Below are positions 24,535 to 33,611 of a stretch of DNA of 64,000 nucleotides, in pieces. The notes under the pieces are model-generated. The model was not told where the DNA came from. It saw only the letters and a list, made by a program, of their open reading frames with translations, and did not search any database. The stretch is from an uncultured Vampirovibrio sp. Lineage in GTDB: Bacteria > Cyanobacteriota > Vampirovibrionia > Gastranaerophilales > Gastranaerophilaceae. The stretch lies in assembly GCA_910584405.1 (NCBI GenBank), contig CAJUAL010000001.1, positions 333,602 to 397,601 of the forward strand, in the 5' to 3' direction. Every line of letters begins with the position of its first letter. Within the stretch, counting starts at the first letter, position 1. A program made the translations under genes and the position numbers.

Positions 24535-25149
24535 TTATTTTTTTATGATGATAATGTCGCCGTGTTTAACTTTTTGCGATAAATCTTTAATTACTTCATT
24601 ATCCATTCTTATGCAGCCGCCAGAAACATGTTTGCCGATACTGCTTGCATCACGGTTTCCGTGGATAAATTCTCCATTATCTGTGATTTCACCTGTTACA
24701 GGGTCTATAAGTTTGATATAAATAATTTTGGGGCCGTAATCATTTGGGCTTTTATATCTTTTTGTTGATTTTGGTGCGCTTTTATACGGATAAGTTTCTG
24801 TGTGAGAAACAATTCTAACACCCGGAGTTGTCGGGGTTTTCTTTTTACCGGAAGCTACTTTGTATGCTGCTTGCGGGTTACCTTCTCTGTCGTATTCGTA
24901 TAAAACGTTATCTGTAATATCAACTACAAAAAGCGCGGTTTTATTTTCTCCAAGAACTCTGACAGTTGGATCTGGGGCGTTTATTAACACTTTATCCGAA
25001 CTGGTACCTTGGGCAGTTATTGTTGTTCTTTCAAAACTGTCATTATTTTGGTTTTGCGGCTTTGCAACTGACGGGGCGAATAATAATGTTCCTGCTGTTA
25101 ATGTTGCCAAACCGAAATTTCTTATACTTTTAATTGCGGGGATTTTCAT
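24535..25149 (-). CDS. L,D-transpeptidase (YkuD domain), exported
   Basis: 204 residues. A signal peptide (RNFGLATLTAGTLLFAPSVA) is followed by a spacer, then the YkuD catalytic domain: ALFVVDITDNVLYEYDREG, TPTTPGVRIVSHTE, and the active-site block beginning HGNRDASSIG and ending SGGCIRM (catalytic Cys near residue 180). Such enzymes make 3-3 crosslinks in peptidoglycan or attach proteins to it. The domain ends directly in GDIIIIKK with no anchor. Confidence 0.92.
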   Translation of the reverse strand: MKIPAIKSIRNFGLATLTAGTLLFAPSVAKPQNQNNDSFERTTITAQGTSSDKVLINAPDPTVRVLGENKTALFVVDITDNVLYEYDREGNPQAAYKVASGKKKTPTTPGVRIVSHTETYPYKSAPKSTKRYKSPNDYGPKIIYIKLIDPVTGEITDNGEFIHGNRDASSIGKHVSGGCIRMDNEVIKDLSQKVKHGDIIIIKK

Positions 25150-25184
25150 ATGTTCTTATTAAATCATGAAAAAAATATTTTTTG

Positions 25185-25529
25185 CTAGTTATTAATAATT
25201 TCAAGACCTTTTTGAGCCTGACGCAGAAGCCCGTAATAATATTCCAGTTCCTGTTCTGATTTTGCTTCATTCAGGATTTGTAGGGATTTTAAATAGAAAG
25301 GACTGTCGTTGGTTTGTAACGCTCCTAAATCCAGTCCTACATCTTCGATTTTCAGGTTAAGAGCATTTAAAATTTTGTTTAGTGTTTTGTAGGTTGGAAA
25401 GTATACGCCTGTTTCAATCTTGGAAATATGTTTTTCGTTTATTCCTGCAAGTTCGGCTAATGCTTCTTGGGTAAGATTTTTAGATTTCCTTACCTGTTTA
25501 AGTTTTTGACCAAAACTGTTTTTTGCCAT
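25185..25529 (-). CDS. HTH-XRE regulator, divergent from a pilin gene
   Basis: 114 residues: helix-turn-helix at 1-65 (FGQKLKQVRKSKNLTQEALA, INEKHISKIETGVYFPTYKT), then a helical tail (SLQILNEAKSEQELEYYYGL). GGATG lies ahead of the start. The divergent gap of about 160 bases leads to the pilin at 25692. Confidence 0.88.
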   Translation of the reverse strand: MAKNSFGQKLKQVRKSKNLTQEALAELAGINEKHISKIETGVYFPTYKTLNKILNALNLKIEDVGLDLGALQTNDSPFYLKSLQILNEAKSEQELEYYYGLLRQAQKGLEIINN

Positions 25530-25691
25530 TACATCCTCCGTTTTTATAATATTAAGAATTTTGTGAAGAAAAATATACAGCGGGTGATGTTAATTTTTGT
25601 ATTAATTTTCGTAGATTAAAGGATAGTTTTATGCGTTTAAATGATATTATTAGGTTGTGCTATATTACATAATCTGATAAGAGAGGATATG

Positions 25692-26519
25692 ATGAAACAA
25701 AATGGTTTTACGTTGGCAGAAGGTGCTACGCACGTAGCTCTGCAATCGGTATTTTCTAAAGCAGGCTTCACTTTAGCTGAGGTTTTAATTACTCTCGGCA
25801 TAATTGGTGTTGTTGCCGCGATGACTATTCCGAATTTGATTCAAAATTATCAGGAAAAGATGTTTGTTAATAAGTTAAATCAGAGTTACAGCCAGTTATT
25901 ACAAGCGTTTCGTTTAATGGTAGATGAATATGGAACAATTGACACTTGGACTGATGATACTGATGAACGTAAAGCTTTGGTATATGAGCGTTTGCCGCAG
26001 TTTATAAAAATTTCTTCTTGTGACAGGTGGAAATGTTTAGGAAAGTCTTATACACTGGAAGGTGATGTGAAATCATCTCGCAATCTTGCTTACGAGTCAG
26101 ATCCATACTCTATGCAAAATGGCTCGGTATTGGTTTTCCCAACCCGATATGCGGCTATGTCAGGTGAATGTACTCAGAATATGGCAATGGATCAAAGTTT
26201 TAATACAGATCACTCAGGACAAGTATTCTGGGGTACATATATGCAAGGCTGCGGGAAATTTTATGTTGATTTAAACGGTTCATCAGGACCAAATATTTTT
26301 AATTTTGATACATTTTTATTTAAAATAGTTAAAGATGGAATCGTGCCGGCAGGAGGTTCAAAAGAAAATATTTGGACAGACACATTTTCTCAGTGTCTGG
26401 GAACAGAATCAAAAGGGCATTTTCCGGGATATTGCACTGCGTGGGTTATTGAAAATAAAAACATGGATTATCGGCATTGTAAAAACTTAAGCTGGACAGG
26501 CAGTCGAAGCTGTAGATAA
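25692..26519 (+). CDS. Type IV pilin-like protein with a duplicated start motif
   Basis: 275 residues from ATG 25692 (ATG 25689 also possible) behind GAGAGG. The N-terminus reads MKQNGFTLAEGATHVALQSV, then FSKAGFTLAEVLITLGIIG. The GFTLAE hexapeptide therefore occurs twice, separated by a segment encoded partly by the palindrome GCTACG-CA-CGTAGC (near 25725-25738). The second copy continues into the normal pilin helix, so peptidase cleavage could occur at either G|F. The globular domain has FYVDLNGSSGPNIFNFDTF and CTAWVIENKNMDYRHC. Divergent from the XRE gene at 25185-25529. Confidence 0.87.
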   Translation: MKQNGFTLAEGATHVALQSVFSKAGFTLAEVLITLGIIGVVAAMTIPNLIQNYQEKMFVNKLNQSYSQLLQAFRLMVDEYGTIDTWTDDTDERKALVYERLPQFIKISSCDRWKCLGKSYTLEGDVKSSRNLAYESDPYSMQNGSVLVFPTRYAAMSGECTQNMAMDQSFNTDHSGQVFWGTYMQGCGKFYVDLNGSSGPNIFNFDTFLFKIVKDGIVPAGGSKENIWTDTFSQCLGTESKGHFPGYCTAWVIENKNMDYRHCKNLSWTGSRSCR

Positions 26520-26576
26520 GGTTGTTAAAATTTTATAATCATTTGCGCTGATTAAATCTTGGTGTAAAATCGTATT

Positions 26577-28970
26577 ATGGTTGATAATCTTGATAAAATA
26601 AAAGCTGCAATAGATATTGAGGTAAAATATCGTTATATAGATATTCATGGTAAAACGCAGAAATTTTCAAGTTTTATCAAAAATGAAGCAAAGAAAAATT
26701 ACAAAAAATCAAAAAAAAATCCTCGCTGGGCGGTTGTAGTTGAGGCTTTTGATGTTTATCCGTATGCATCTGTTCCCGAGCGTCGAAAATCTATTGAACA
26801 TTTGATAAAGACTATTAAAGCCGATTTACAACAGGAAGCTCAGGAAAAGAAAGAAGAAGAAAATATGCAGCTTCAGCGCCTTAAGCACCCGTCAGAAGTT
26901 GATGTTATGTATATCAAAGGTGTCGGGCCAAAGGTTGCGTATAAATTTAATAAACTCGGGATTTTTACGGCTCAAGACTTGATGATGTATTTCCCGAAAA
27001 AACATATTGATTATTCTTCAAGAACTCTTATAAAGAATCTGCAGGAAGGTCAAACTACTTCGGTTTTCGGGTATATAAAATCAGTTTCAACTTTTAACAC
27101 TCGCAATAACCTTTCAGTGACAAGGGTTGTCATAGCTGATGAAAGCGGTCGTTTTGAATTGAGCTTTTTTAACGCTAAGGGAAACCGTTATCTTTTAGAA
27201 CGTATGAAAGCCCAATTCCCCGTAAATTCAGGGATTATGGTATCGGGAGTTGTGAAGTTTAACTCTTACAACAATCAACTGACAATGGATAAGCCGACAT
27301 ATTCTATTATGAGCGGTGATTTTATGGATGACAGCAAGAATAATTTGAATGTTGCAAGAATTGTTCCGATTTACACCGTTTGTGAAGGTTTAAGTATTAA
27401 AACCCTGCGAAAAGCTATATTTAATGCGGTTGAACTTTATAAAAACGATATTAAAAATATTATCCCTGATGAAATTCGAAATCGCTTAGGTCTAATGGAT
27501 AAAAAAGAAGCGGTTGAACAGATTCATTTTCCTGATTCGATGAGTAATTTAGATAGAGCAAGGTTTTCGTTGGTTTTTGAAGAGTTATTTCTTGTTCAGT
27601 TAAAGCTTATCAGATTGCGGGAAATGACGTCTAAAAACACATCTTCATATGCTCTTAAAGTTCATACAGACGGGCTTGTACAGCAGTTTATTAAGAGTTT
27701 GCCGTTTGAATTAACCTCTGGGCAAAAACAGGCTGTGAATGAAATTCTTAACGATATGGATTCAGGCAGTCCTATGCAAAGGCTTTTACAGGGTGATGTT
27801 GGCAGCGGAAAGACTGTTGTTGCAACGATTATGCTTCTTGCAGCTATTGAAAACGGTTATCAGGGAGCTTTAATGGCTCCGACCGAAATCCTTGCCCAGC
27901 AGCATTACAATAACCTTATTCAGTGGCTTACTCCTATGGGGCTAAGTGTCGGATTATTTTTAGGCAGTCACGGCAAACGGGTTCGCCAAAAGTTTGAAAC
28001 AGATTTGAAAAACGGGCAAACTCATATTGCTGTCGGAACTCATGCTTTAATTCAGGAAAATGTAGAGTTTAATAATCTCGGGGCAATCGTAGTTGATGAA
28101 CAGCATAGATTCGGGGTTAAACAGCGTAATGTCTTAAAGAAAAAATCACAAAATCCGCAAATTTTAACAATGACTGCAACTCCGATTCCGCGAACGTTAG
28201 CATTAACTGTTCACGGGGATTTGGATTTAACGGTTATAAATGAACTGCCAAAAGGCAGAAAACCGATTAAAACATCTTTGACGGGTTCTCATAAAGCTGT
28301 TTGGGATTTGATAAGGCGGGAAGTTGAAGAAGGTCGCCAAGCTTATGTTGTTTACCCTCTGATTGATGAGAGTGAAACATTATCAGCCAAAGCTGCGACA
28401 ATAGAAGCTGAACGATTACAAAATGAAGTCTTTCCTCAGTTTAAGATAGGGTTGTTGCACGGAAAACTTAAAAATGACGAAAAAGATGAAGTGATGAAAG
28501 ACTTTAAAGACGGTAAGTATAATATTTTAGTTTCCACAACCGTTGTTGAAGTCGGGGTTGATGTTCCTAATGCTACTGTTATGGTTATTGAAAACGCCGA
28601 AAGATTCGGACTTTCTCAGCTTCACCAGTTAAGAGGCCGTGTCGGACGTAATTCCCTGCAATCTTATTGTGTTTTAATAACGTCTTCCCGCTCGCAGGAA
28701 ACCAGAGAGCGTTTAAGTATAATGACAGAAACCAACGACGGGTTTGTTATAGCCGAAAAAGATTTACAGCTTCGCGGTCCGGGAGAATTTTTGGGAACAC
28801 GCCAGAGCGGTTTGCCTGATTTAATTATTTCAGATATTGTGCGCGATGCTAAAATTTTAGAACTTGCAAGAAATGAAGCGATTGATTTTGTTAATAATAA
28901 CAATATAGAAGATTATCCGAATCTGAAAAACGTAACTTCTTTAGAAATGTTTACGGGGCTGGATATTTAG
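26577..28970 (+). CDS. recG: ATP-dependent DNA helicase RecG
   Basis: 797 residues, about 100 more than E. coli RecG. The extra N-terminal part (Lys-rich, residues 1-105) is also typical of cyanobacterial RecG as far as I recall. The wedge/OB domain follows (VMYIKGVGPKVAYKFNKLGI ... TTSVFGYIKSVSTFNTRNN), then motor domains with QGDVGSGKTVVATIMLLAAI, DEQHRFGVKQR, TATPIPRTLALTVHGDL and LHQLRGRVGRN. It remodels stalled forks and Holliday junctions. Confidence 0.97.
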   Translation: MVDNLDKIKAAIDIEVKYRYIDIHGKTQKFSSFIKNEAKKNYKKSKKNPRWAVVVEAFDVYPYASVPERRKSIEHLIKTIKADLQQEAQEKKEEENMQLQRLKHPSEVDVMYIKGVGPKVAYKFNKLGIFTAQDLMMYFPKKHIDYSSRTLIKNLQEGQTTSVFGYIKSVSTFNTRNNLSVTRVVIADESGRFELSFFNAKGNRYLLERMKAQFPVNSGIMVSGVVKFNSYNNQLTMDKPTYSIMSGDFMDDSKNNLNVARIVPIYTVCEGLSIKTLRKAIFNAVELYKNDIKNIIPDEIRNRLGLMDKKEAVEQIHFPDSMSNLDRARFSLVFEELFLVQLKLIRLREMTSKNTSSYALKVHTDGLVQQFIKSLPFELTSGQKQAVNEILNDMDSGSPMQRLLQGDVGSGKTVVATIMLLAAIENGYQGALMAPTEILAQQHYNNLIQWLTPMGLSVGLFLGSHGKRVRQKFETDLKNGQTHIAVGTHALIQENVEFNNLGAIVVDEQHRFGVKQRNVLKKKSQNPQILTMTATPIPRTLALTVHGDLDLTVINELPKGRKPIKTSLTGSHKAVWDLIRREVEEGRQAYVVYPLIDESETLSAKAATIEAERLQNEVFPQFKIGLLHGKLKNDEKDEVMKDFKDGKYNILVSTTVVEVGVDVPNATVMVIENAERFGLSQLHQLRGRVGRNSLQSYCVLITSSRSQETRERLSIMTETNDGFVIAEKDLQLRGPGEFLGTRQSGLPDLIISDIVRDAKILELARNEAIDFVNNNNIEDYPNLKNVTSLEMFTGLDI

Positions 28971-28980
28971 AGTAAATTTT

Positions 28981-29658
28981 TTATTTAAACGGATACCCAT
29001 CAGGAATTGTCCAGCCGTTTTCTCTTATCCATGCGGAACAGTAAAATCCTCTTCCTTCTTTTGAACAGTCTTGTTTTATTACTTCATGACTTAACCCTGC
29101 GCCGTATGGTATAACTGAATTTGAGTTTTCATCCCTAAGGAAAAAGAAAATATCTTTTCCGAACTGATTAGGTTTGTCTTTTCCGTTAATGTCTATGATG
29201 ATTATTATATTATTATCACCAACGATTTCGCCTAAGTCTGTGTTTATGTAGCCGAATGTATACACAATTCCGTCAATTCCGAGAAATGGTGTTCTGCCTC
29301 CGTAATTCGGGCCGCCGTAAGAGCCGACACTATTATTCATATATTTCCATACTGTGCCTGCTTTATATCCGCATTTTTGAACGGGATTACAGGTTTGCAT
29401 TACTTTTGTGTAGGGTTTTATGTATCTTGTTATAAATTCTTCCTGATCTTTAAGTTTTTCCCAGGTTGAAAATTCTCCGTTTTCGTTTTCGGATAGTCTT
29501 ATAAGCTGGTTTAGAGTTGATATTGCTTTTACAAGTTTTGTGGCAGTTTGTTTCTTTTGATGATTTGTAATAAGGGTTGGTATTGTCATTGCCGCAACAA
29601 TCCCGATTATGCCAAGAGTGATAAGTGTCTCAGCCAGTGTAAAACCTTTCAGTTTCAT
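28981..29658 (-). CDS. Type IV pilin-like protein, divergent from an XRE gene
   Basis: 225 residues. Leader MKLKG|FTLAETLITLGIIGIV, Glu5 present. The globular part has VMQTCNPVQKCGYKAG, a Gly-rich NNSVGSYGGPNYGGRTP, IIIDINGKDKPN and QFGKDIFFFLRD, and ends YCSAWIRENGWTIPDGYPFK. TTGGAG precedes the ATG. The gap to the divergent XRE gene is only 87 bases and is filled with TTATAAC-type repeats. Confidence 0.88.
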   Translation of the reverse strand: MKLKGFTLAETLITLGIIGIVAAMTIPTLITNHQKKQTATKLVKAISTLNQLIRLSENENGEFSTWEKLKDQEEFITRYIKPYTKVMQTCNPVQKCGYKAGTVWKYMNNSVGSYGGPNYGGRTPFLGIDGIVYTFGYINTDLGEIVGDNNIIIIIDINGKDKPNQFGKDIFFFLRDENSNSVIPYGAGLSHEVIKQDCSKEGRGFYCSAWIRENGWTIPDGYPFK

Positions 29659-29674
29659 ATATTCTCCAATTATA

Positions 29675-29723
29675 ACTTATAACACAATATATAATAATTT
29701 ATAACATAATACAAGTTATAAGT
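29675..29723. promoter_or_regulatory. Inverted operator-like sites between pilin and XRE genes
   Basis: ACTTATAAC at 29675-29683 and GTTATAAGT at 29715-29723 are exact inverted copies 31 bases apart. Further TTATAA/TTATAAC half-sites lie between and after them. They fill the region where both divergent promoters must be, so they are candidate binding sites for the XRE protein. Confidence 0.5.
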
Positions 29724-29745
29724 CAAAGTTTATAAAATTATAACT

Positions 29746-29970
29746 ATGAATAAATCACAGTTATTAAAACTTTTCGGAAAAAATGTTAAAATCGAACGAA
29801 TAAAACAGGATTTAACACAGGAACAGCTTGCCGAGAAAATGGATGTCAGCCAGAATTATATTGCCTGTATTGAGTCAGGACGGCAAAATATGTCATTGGG
29901 CAAAATTCTTGAGTTGTCTGAGGTTTTGGGTGTGGATATCGAAAAATTGTTAAAGTTTTCTAATACATAA
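29746..29970 (+). CDS. Small HTH-XRE regulator, divergent from a pilin gene
   Basis: 74 residues, a bare Cro/CI domain: FGKNVKIERIKQDLTQEQLA, EKMDVSQNYIACIESGRQN, then LGKILELSEVLGVDIEKLL. Its last 11 bases overlap the 3' end of the convergent YjbQ gene. Confidence 0.87.
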   Translation: MNKSQLLKLFGKNVKIERIKQDLTQEQLAEKMDVSQNYIACIESGRQNMSLGKILELSEVLGVDIEKLLKFSNT

Positions 29971-30376
29971 TTTGAACATTAACCTGACGGGCGCGGGCTT
30001 TGTTATCAAAATCAATAAGTACAACTTGCTGCCATTGACCAAGCTGTAAGACTCCGTCAATCAGCGGAACGTGGGTTGAATTTCCTACGATTGATGCTCG
30101 AACGTGGGCGTAACCGTTTCCGTCATGCCACATCTCGTCGTGATGATATTGTGCGTTTATGGGAGCGATTTTTTCTAAAGCTTCGGGTAAATCTACAAGC
30201 AACCCCGGTTCAAATTCAATATTTGTAACAGATACCGTACTGCCTTGTGCGTAAATAAAAACTACGGCGTTTTGCAGTTGGTGATTGTAAACGACATTAC
30301 GAATTTGCGGTGTAATATCGATAATATCCGTGTTTCCCTTAGTGTGTACTGTGAAAACGTCATTAATAATTGTCAT
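29960..30376 (-). CDS. YjbQ/UPF0047 family protein
   Basis: 138 residues, the usual length. It has IRNVVYNHQLQNAVVFIYAQ, the acid/His block YHHDEMWHDGNGYAHVRAS, IDGVLQLGQWQQVVLIDFD and RARQVNVQIM. Family members form metal-containing trimers and some have weak thiamin phosphate synthase activity. The biological role is unclear. It converges with the XRE gene and overlaps it by 11 bases. Confidence 0.9.
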   Translation of the reverse strand: MTIINDVFTVHTKGNTDIIDITPQIRNVVYNHQLQNAVVFIYAQGSTVSVTNIEFEPGLLVDLPEALEKIAPINAQYHHDEMWHDGNGYAHVRASIVGNSTHVPLIDGVLQLGQWQQVVLIDFDNKARARQVNVQIMY

Positions 30377-30499
30377 GATTAAACATATACCCCTTTTTCC
30401 TTATTATACTACGAAAAAATTTAAGCAAAGAGGGGGTTAAAGATTATTTATCCCTGAATAAATCTTTAACCTTGACAAATTATATTGGTGCTCAATAAT

Positions 30500-30554
30500 T
30501 ACCCCTTACGGGAAGGACTAACATTGATAGATTCTGAGTCAAGCTCAGAATGAC
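30500..30554. repeat. Palindromic repeat B, right-half copy
   Basis: Only the second half is present: ACCCCTTACGGGAAGGACTA then ACATTGATAGATTCTGAGTC and CTCAGAATGAC. It lies in the gap between the YjbQ and rsmG genes. Immediately after it, GGGGGTAAAT (30556-30565) can pair with ATTTACCCCC (30607-30616), enclosing CGGCT/AGCCG, a possible terminator of rsmG whose stop codon lies in the stem. Confidence 0.55.
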
Positions 30555-30604
30555 TGGGGGTAAATGTTCAGAATAAATGACCCGGCTGCTTAGCTGCCAA
30601 GCCG

Positions 30605-31198
30605 TTATTTACCCCCCTGAATGACAATAAGATTTCTTGTGTGTTCTTCCTCTAGCGGAAGTGAGTATTCCATAATCTCAACGATTTTTGCGTTATATTT
30701 TTTTAGAATTTTTTGAGCATCAGCAATTTCTTCAGGGGTTTTGCGTGATTTATATGCAACAAAATATCCGCCTTTCTTTAGTTTTGGCAGGGCGTATTCA
30801 CAAATTTTGTCTAATCTTGAAACAGCACGCGATGTGATTACTTCAAATTTTCCGTCAAGGTTTTCAATACGTGAACAAACGGGGTTAAGGTTTTTTAGCC
30901 CGAGTTTTTCTCCAAACGCACTTACTGCACGGATTTTTTTTGCGATACTGTCAACTGCCGTAACTTTTATTTCAGGATAAGTTAATGCAATGGGAACTGA
31001 CGGGAATCCTCCGCCTGTTCCGATATCCAGCAGGGTTTTCGGAGTTGTGTACTTTTCAAAAAATGATGAAATTGCCAGAGAATCAAAGATGTGTTTTTCC
31101 CATAAAAATTTTTCGTCGTTTTTTGAAATTAAGTTCACTTTGGAATTTTCTTCCAAAAATATTTCCATGTATTTGTTATAAAATTCTTTAGTTTCCAT
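30605..31198 (-). CDS. rsmG: 16S rRNA (guanine-527-N7) methyltransferase RsmG
   Basis: 197 residues. The SAM-binding block LLDIGTGGGFPSVPIALTYP followed by EIKVTAVDSIAKKIRAVS, then VCSRIENLDGKFEVITSRAV and KKGGYFVAYKS, is that of RsmG/GidB. It methylates G527 of 16S rRNA. Its start lies inside the 3' end of the ATPase-TPR gene (11-base overlap), so the two are translationally coupled. Confidence 0.95.
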   Translation of the reverse strand: METKEFYNKYMEIFLEENSKVNLISKNDEKFLWEKHIFDSLAISSFFEKYTTPKTLLDIGTGGGFPSVPIALTYPEIKVTAVDSIAKKIRAVSAFGEKLGLKNLNPVCSRIENLDGKFEVITSRAVSRLDKICEYALPKLKKGGYFVAYKSRKTPEEIADAQKILKKYNAKIVEIMEYSLPLEEEHTRNLIVIQGGK

Positions 31199-33605
31199 AT
31201 TTATCCTGATATATTTTAAGTGTTTGTTGAGGTGTACGTTTTTTAATATCGTCTAATCTTGATTTTATTTTATCAAGGTTATCTTTTGAAAAAGTTGTTT
31301 TTGCAATATTGTAAGCTTCTATTGCATATTTGTAGGCATTTTCGTTATCACGTCTTAGGAAGTAATAATCGCAAAGTTCTAAGGATGCGTTTGCAATATA
31401 AAATACTTCATTCAGATTTTTTGCATAATCAAGTGATTTATTTAAATATTCAAGTGATTTTAAATCATCGGTTCCCGCAAAAATTTCAGCCAAATGTATT
31501 GCACTGTTGTATAAACCGTTATAATTTTTCATCATTGTATCGATTTTAATACTTTCTGTGTAATATTTCAGTGCATATTTAGTTTGACCTGCTTCATCAT
31601 AAAGCTGAGCAAGGTTTGATAATGCCATTGAAAGATAGGTATTTGTTTTTGGGTTTTGGTTTATATCAACACATTTTTTGTAGTAAAGAACGGCTGTTTT
31701 AATATCTTCAACTTCATCGCAGGCTGCTGCGTATTTGTAATATAATTCTGCAACTGTAGATTTATCGGTATTCGGTTCTATAAGTGCGATTGATTTTTGA
31801 TAGTAGTTGTATTCAAGATTAATATCATCTGTTAATTTTGCACAAGCCATGTTTACTTTTATTGCAAGTTCGTTTGGTAAATCTTTAACCTTTTCTAACT
31901 CATTGAGAATAAATCTTGCATTTTCCTGTTTGTACATCAGGTAGTAAATATTAGCAATTTCAAGCTTAATTTCATAAACTTTTTCATTATTAGAAGCATT
32001 TACATAAAAATCCTGAGCCTGAGTATAATATTCAAGCGCTTCATAAAGGTCTGACAGGTTTTGGTAAGCTTTTGCAAGTTTTACATAAATTGACGGGAGG
32101 AAGGTATAGAAATTGTCATCGTCAGTTTTTGTCAATGCACTTTGATAAAGCATAACCGCATGTTTATAGTTGTATGAATTTTCGGCTTGTCTTGCAAGGT
32201 TCAAAAGCTGCTGCAGAGGCATTGAATTGCTTTCTTGTTCCAGTTTTGAGTCTTCAACGGTTGTTACTACAAAATCTTTTATTGAATCTGCAATATTATC
32301 AAGCACTGCTTCATCTTCAATAATAAAGCTTATTTTATTGATTTTTTCTTCTTTTGTTTCTTCAACTTTTTCTACAACAGGAGCGGTTGTCGGCTGAACT
32401 TGTTCTTCTATAGTGATTTCAGGTGCCGATACTTGTAATTGAAGTATTGCTTTCGGATTTGGTACAGGTTTTTTCGGTAAGAACATTGTGTGATATTCTA
32501 TTTCGTTGCGCATAGTTTGGCGCGAAAGTTTTAAATCCCGTTCCAAAGGTTTTAGCGGAAGCTGGGTGTTATATAAATCAATACAGGCACTGTGAAGTTT
32601 TACCATAACGTTTTCAGGTATCTGGTTTTCAAGAAAATACCTAAATTCATCTTTTAAGTACAAACATTCACCGTCAACTGCCAAAATAGAGTTATTAACA
32701 AAAAATATCACCTTGCCTTCATCAAATAAATGAAGAGATTTGATAAGGTTTATGTGAATAGGGATTCTCATAACCGTAAGAAGTCTGAAAAGGTGAGCGC
32801 TTATCGGGTCAACAAGAGCCAGAGCTTCTCTTATGATAAATTCTGAGAATTGCATATAACTTTTTGAATACATTTCCAAAAGGTTAACTAAAGATATTTC
32901 TCTGACATTTAAAATGTTAACCGCAAGCCTTATAAGGTTATAATAGCCTTTTGATTGTTTATATAATTCGTTAGACAGTGCTCCGATTTGCTTAATTCCG
33001 TTTGCTCGTAAGTATTTTTCAAATATTTTTTGTGAAAACGGTAAAGTTGTCGTCTGTAAAAATTCAATATCGCTAAATTCATCTGCCTGTAATGCTTTTG
33101 AAATTATAATTACTTTAATGTTGGGGAATTTTGTAAGATGTTTTACAAAATTTATCACATCTTGTTTGTTTTCTTTTATAATCGTATCGAATGAATCCAA
33201 TATAACTAATGTCGGATTAGTTATTGTATTAAAGTAGGAGTTAATTTTTTGAGTGAAGTTTTCAACTTTAATCTTAGGCGGTGTAATTTTACCCATAAGC
33301 GTATATGTTCTGAAGTGTTCAAAGAAACTCAATAACATATCGTCTAAGATAGTTGTTTCAAGGCAGGTATAGTTTAGTATAACTGAGTTCGGATTTATTG
33401 AATAATTTATTGCAAAATTAACAACCTGAGATTTTCCGCTGCCTTTGAATCCGTTGACCAAAAGTAAAGGTTTTTCATCATCTAACAAAAACTCACAAAT
33501 CTCTTCGATTTGTCTTTCATTGTTTTCAAGAAGGCACAAATCAGCAGGATATTCTTTTGGAATTTCCTTTAGGTTAATAGGTTTATCAATAAAATCAAAT
33601 CTCAT
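31188..33605 (-). CDS. ATPase-TPR protein (AAA/NACHT-like)
   Basis: 805 residues. Residues 1-300 form a P-loop ATPase: Walker A LLVNGFKGSGKSQVVNFAI near 48-66, Walker B PTLVILDSFDTII near 150, then an arginine-finger-type region. A Pro/Glu/Thr-rich linker at 380-440 leads to an array of TPR repeats (about 470-790), for example YNYKHAVMLYQSALTKTDDD, DLYEALEYYTQAQDFY and ALKYYTESIKIDTMMKNYNG. Such layouts are common in STAND signalling ATPases, where TPRs sense a partner. In contrast to the 1137-residue protein, its Walker A is intact. It overlaps rsmG and follows a GGDEF gene by 6 bases. Confidence 0.75.
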   Translation of the reverse strand: MRFDFIDKPINLKEIPKEYPADLCLLENNERQIEEICEFLLDDEKPLLLVNGFKGSGKSQVVNFAINYSINPNSVILNYTCLETTILDDMLLSFFEHFRTYTLMGKITPPKIKVENFTQKINSYFNTITNPTLVILDSFDTIIKENKQDVINFVKHLTKFPNIKVIIISKALQADEFSDIEFLQTTTLPFSQKIFEKYLRANGIKQIGALSNELYKQSKGYYNLIRLAVNILNVREISLVNLLEMYSKSYMQFSEFIIREALALVDPISAHLFRLLTVMRIPIHINLIKSLHLFDEGKVIFFVNNSILAVDGECLYLKDEFRYFLENQIPENVMVKLHSACIDLYNTQLPLKPLERDLKLSRQTMRNEIEYHTMFLPKKPVPNPKAILQLQVSAPEITIEEQVQPTTAPVVEKVEETKEEKINKISFIIEDEAVLDNIADSIKDFVVTTVEDSKLEQESNSMPLQQLLNLARQAENSYNYKHAVMLYQSALTKTDDDNFYTFLPSIYVKLAKAYQNLSDLYEALEYYTQAQDFYVNASNNEKVYEIKLEIANIYYLMYKQENARFILNELEKVKDLPNELAIKVNMACAKLTDDINLEYNYYQKSIALIEPNTDKSTVAELYYKYAAACDEVEDIKTAVLYYKKCVDINQNPKTNTYLSMALSNLAQLYDEAGQTKYALKYYTESIKIDTMMKNYNGLYNSAIHLAEIFAGTDDLKSLEYLNKSLDYAKNLNEVFYIANASLELCDYYFLRRDNENAYKYAIEAYNIAKTTFSKDNLDKIKSRLDDIKKRTPQQTLKIYQDKYGN

Positions 33606-33611
33606 ATATTC

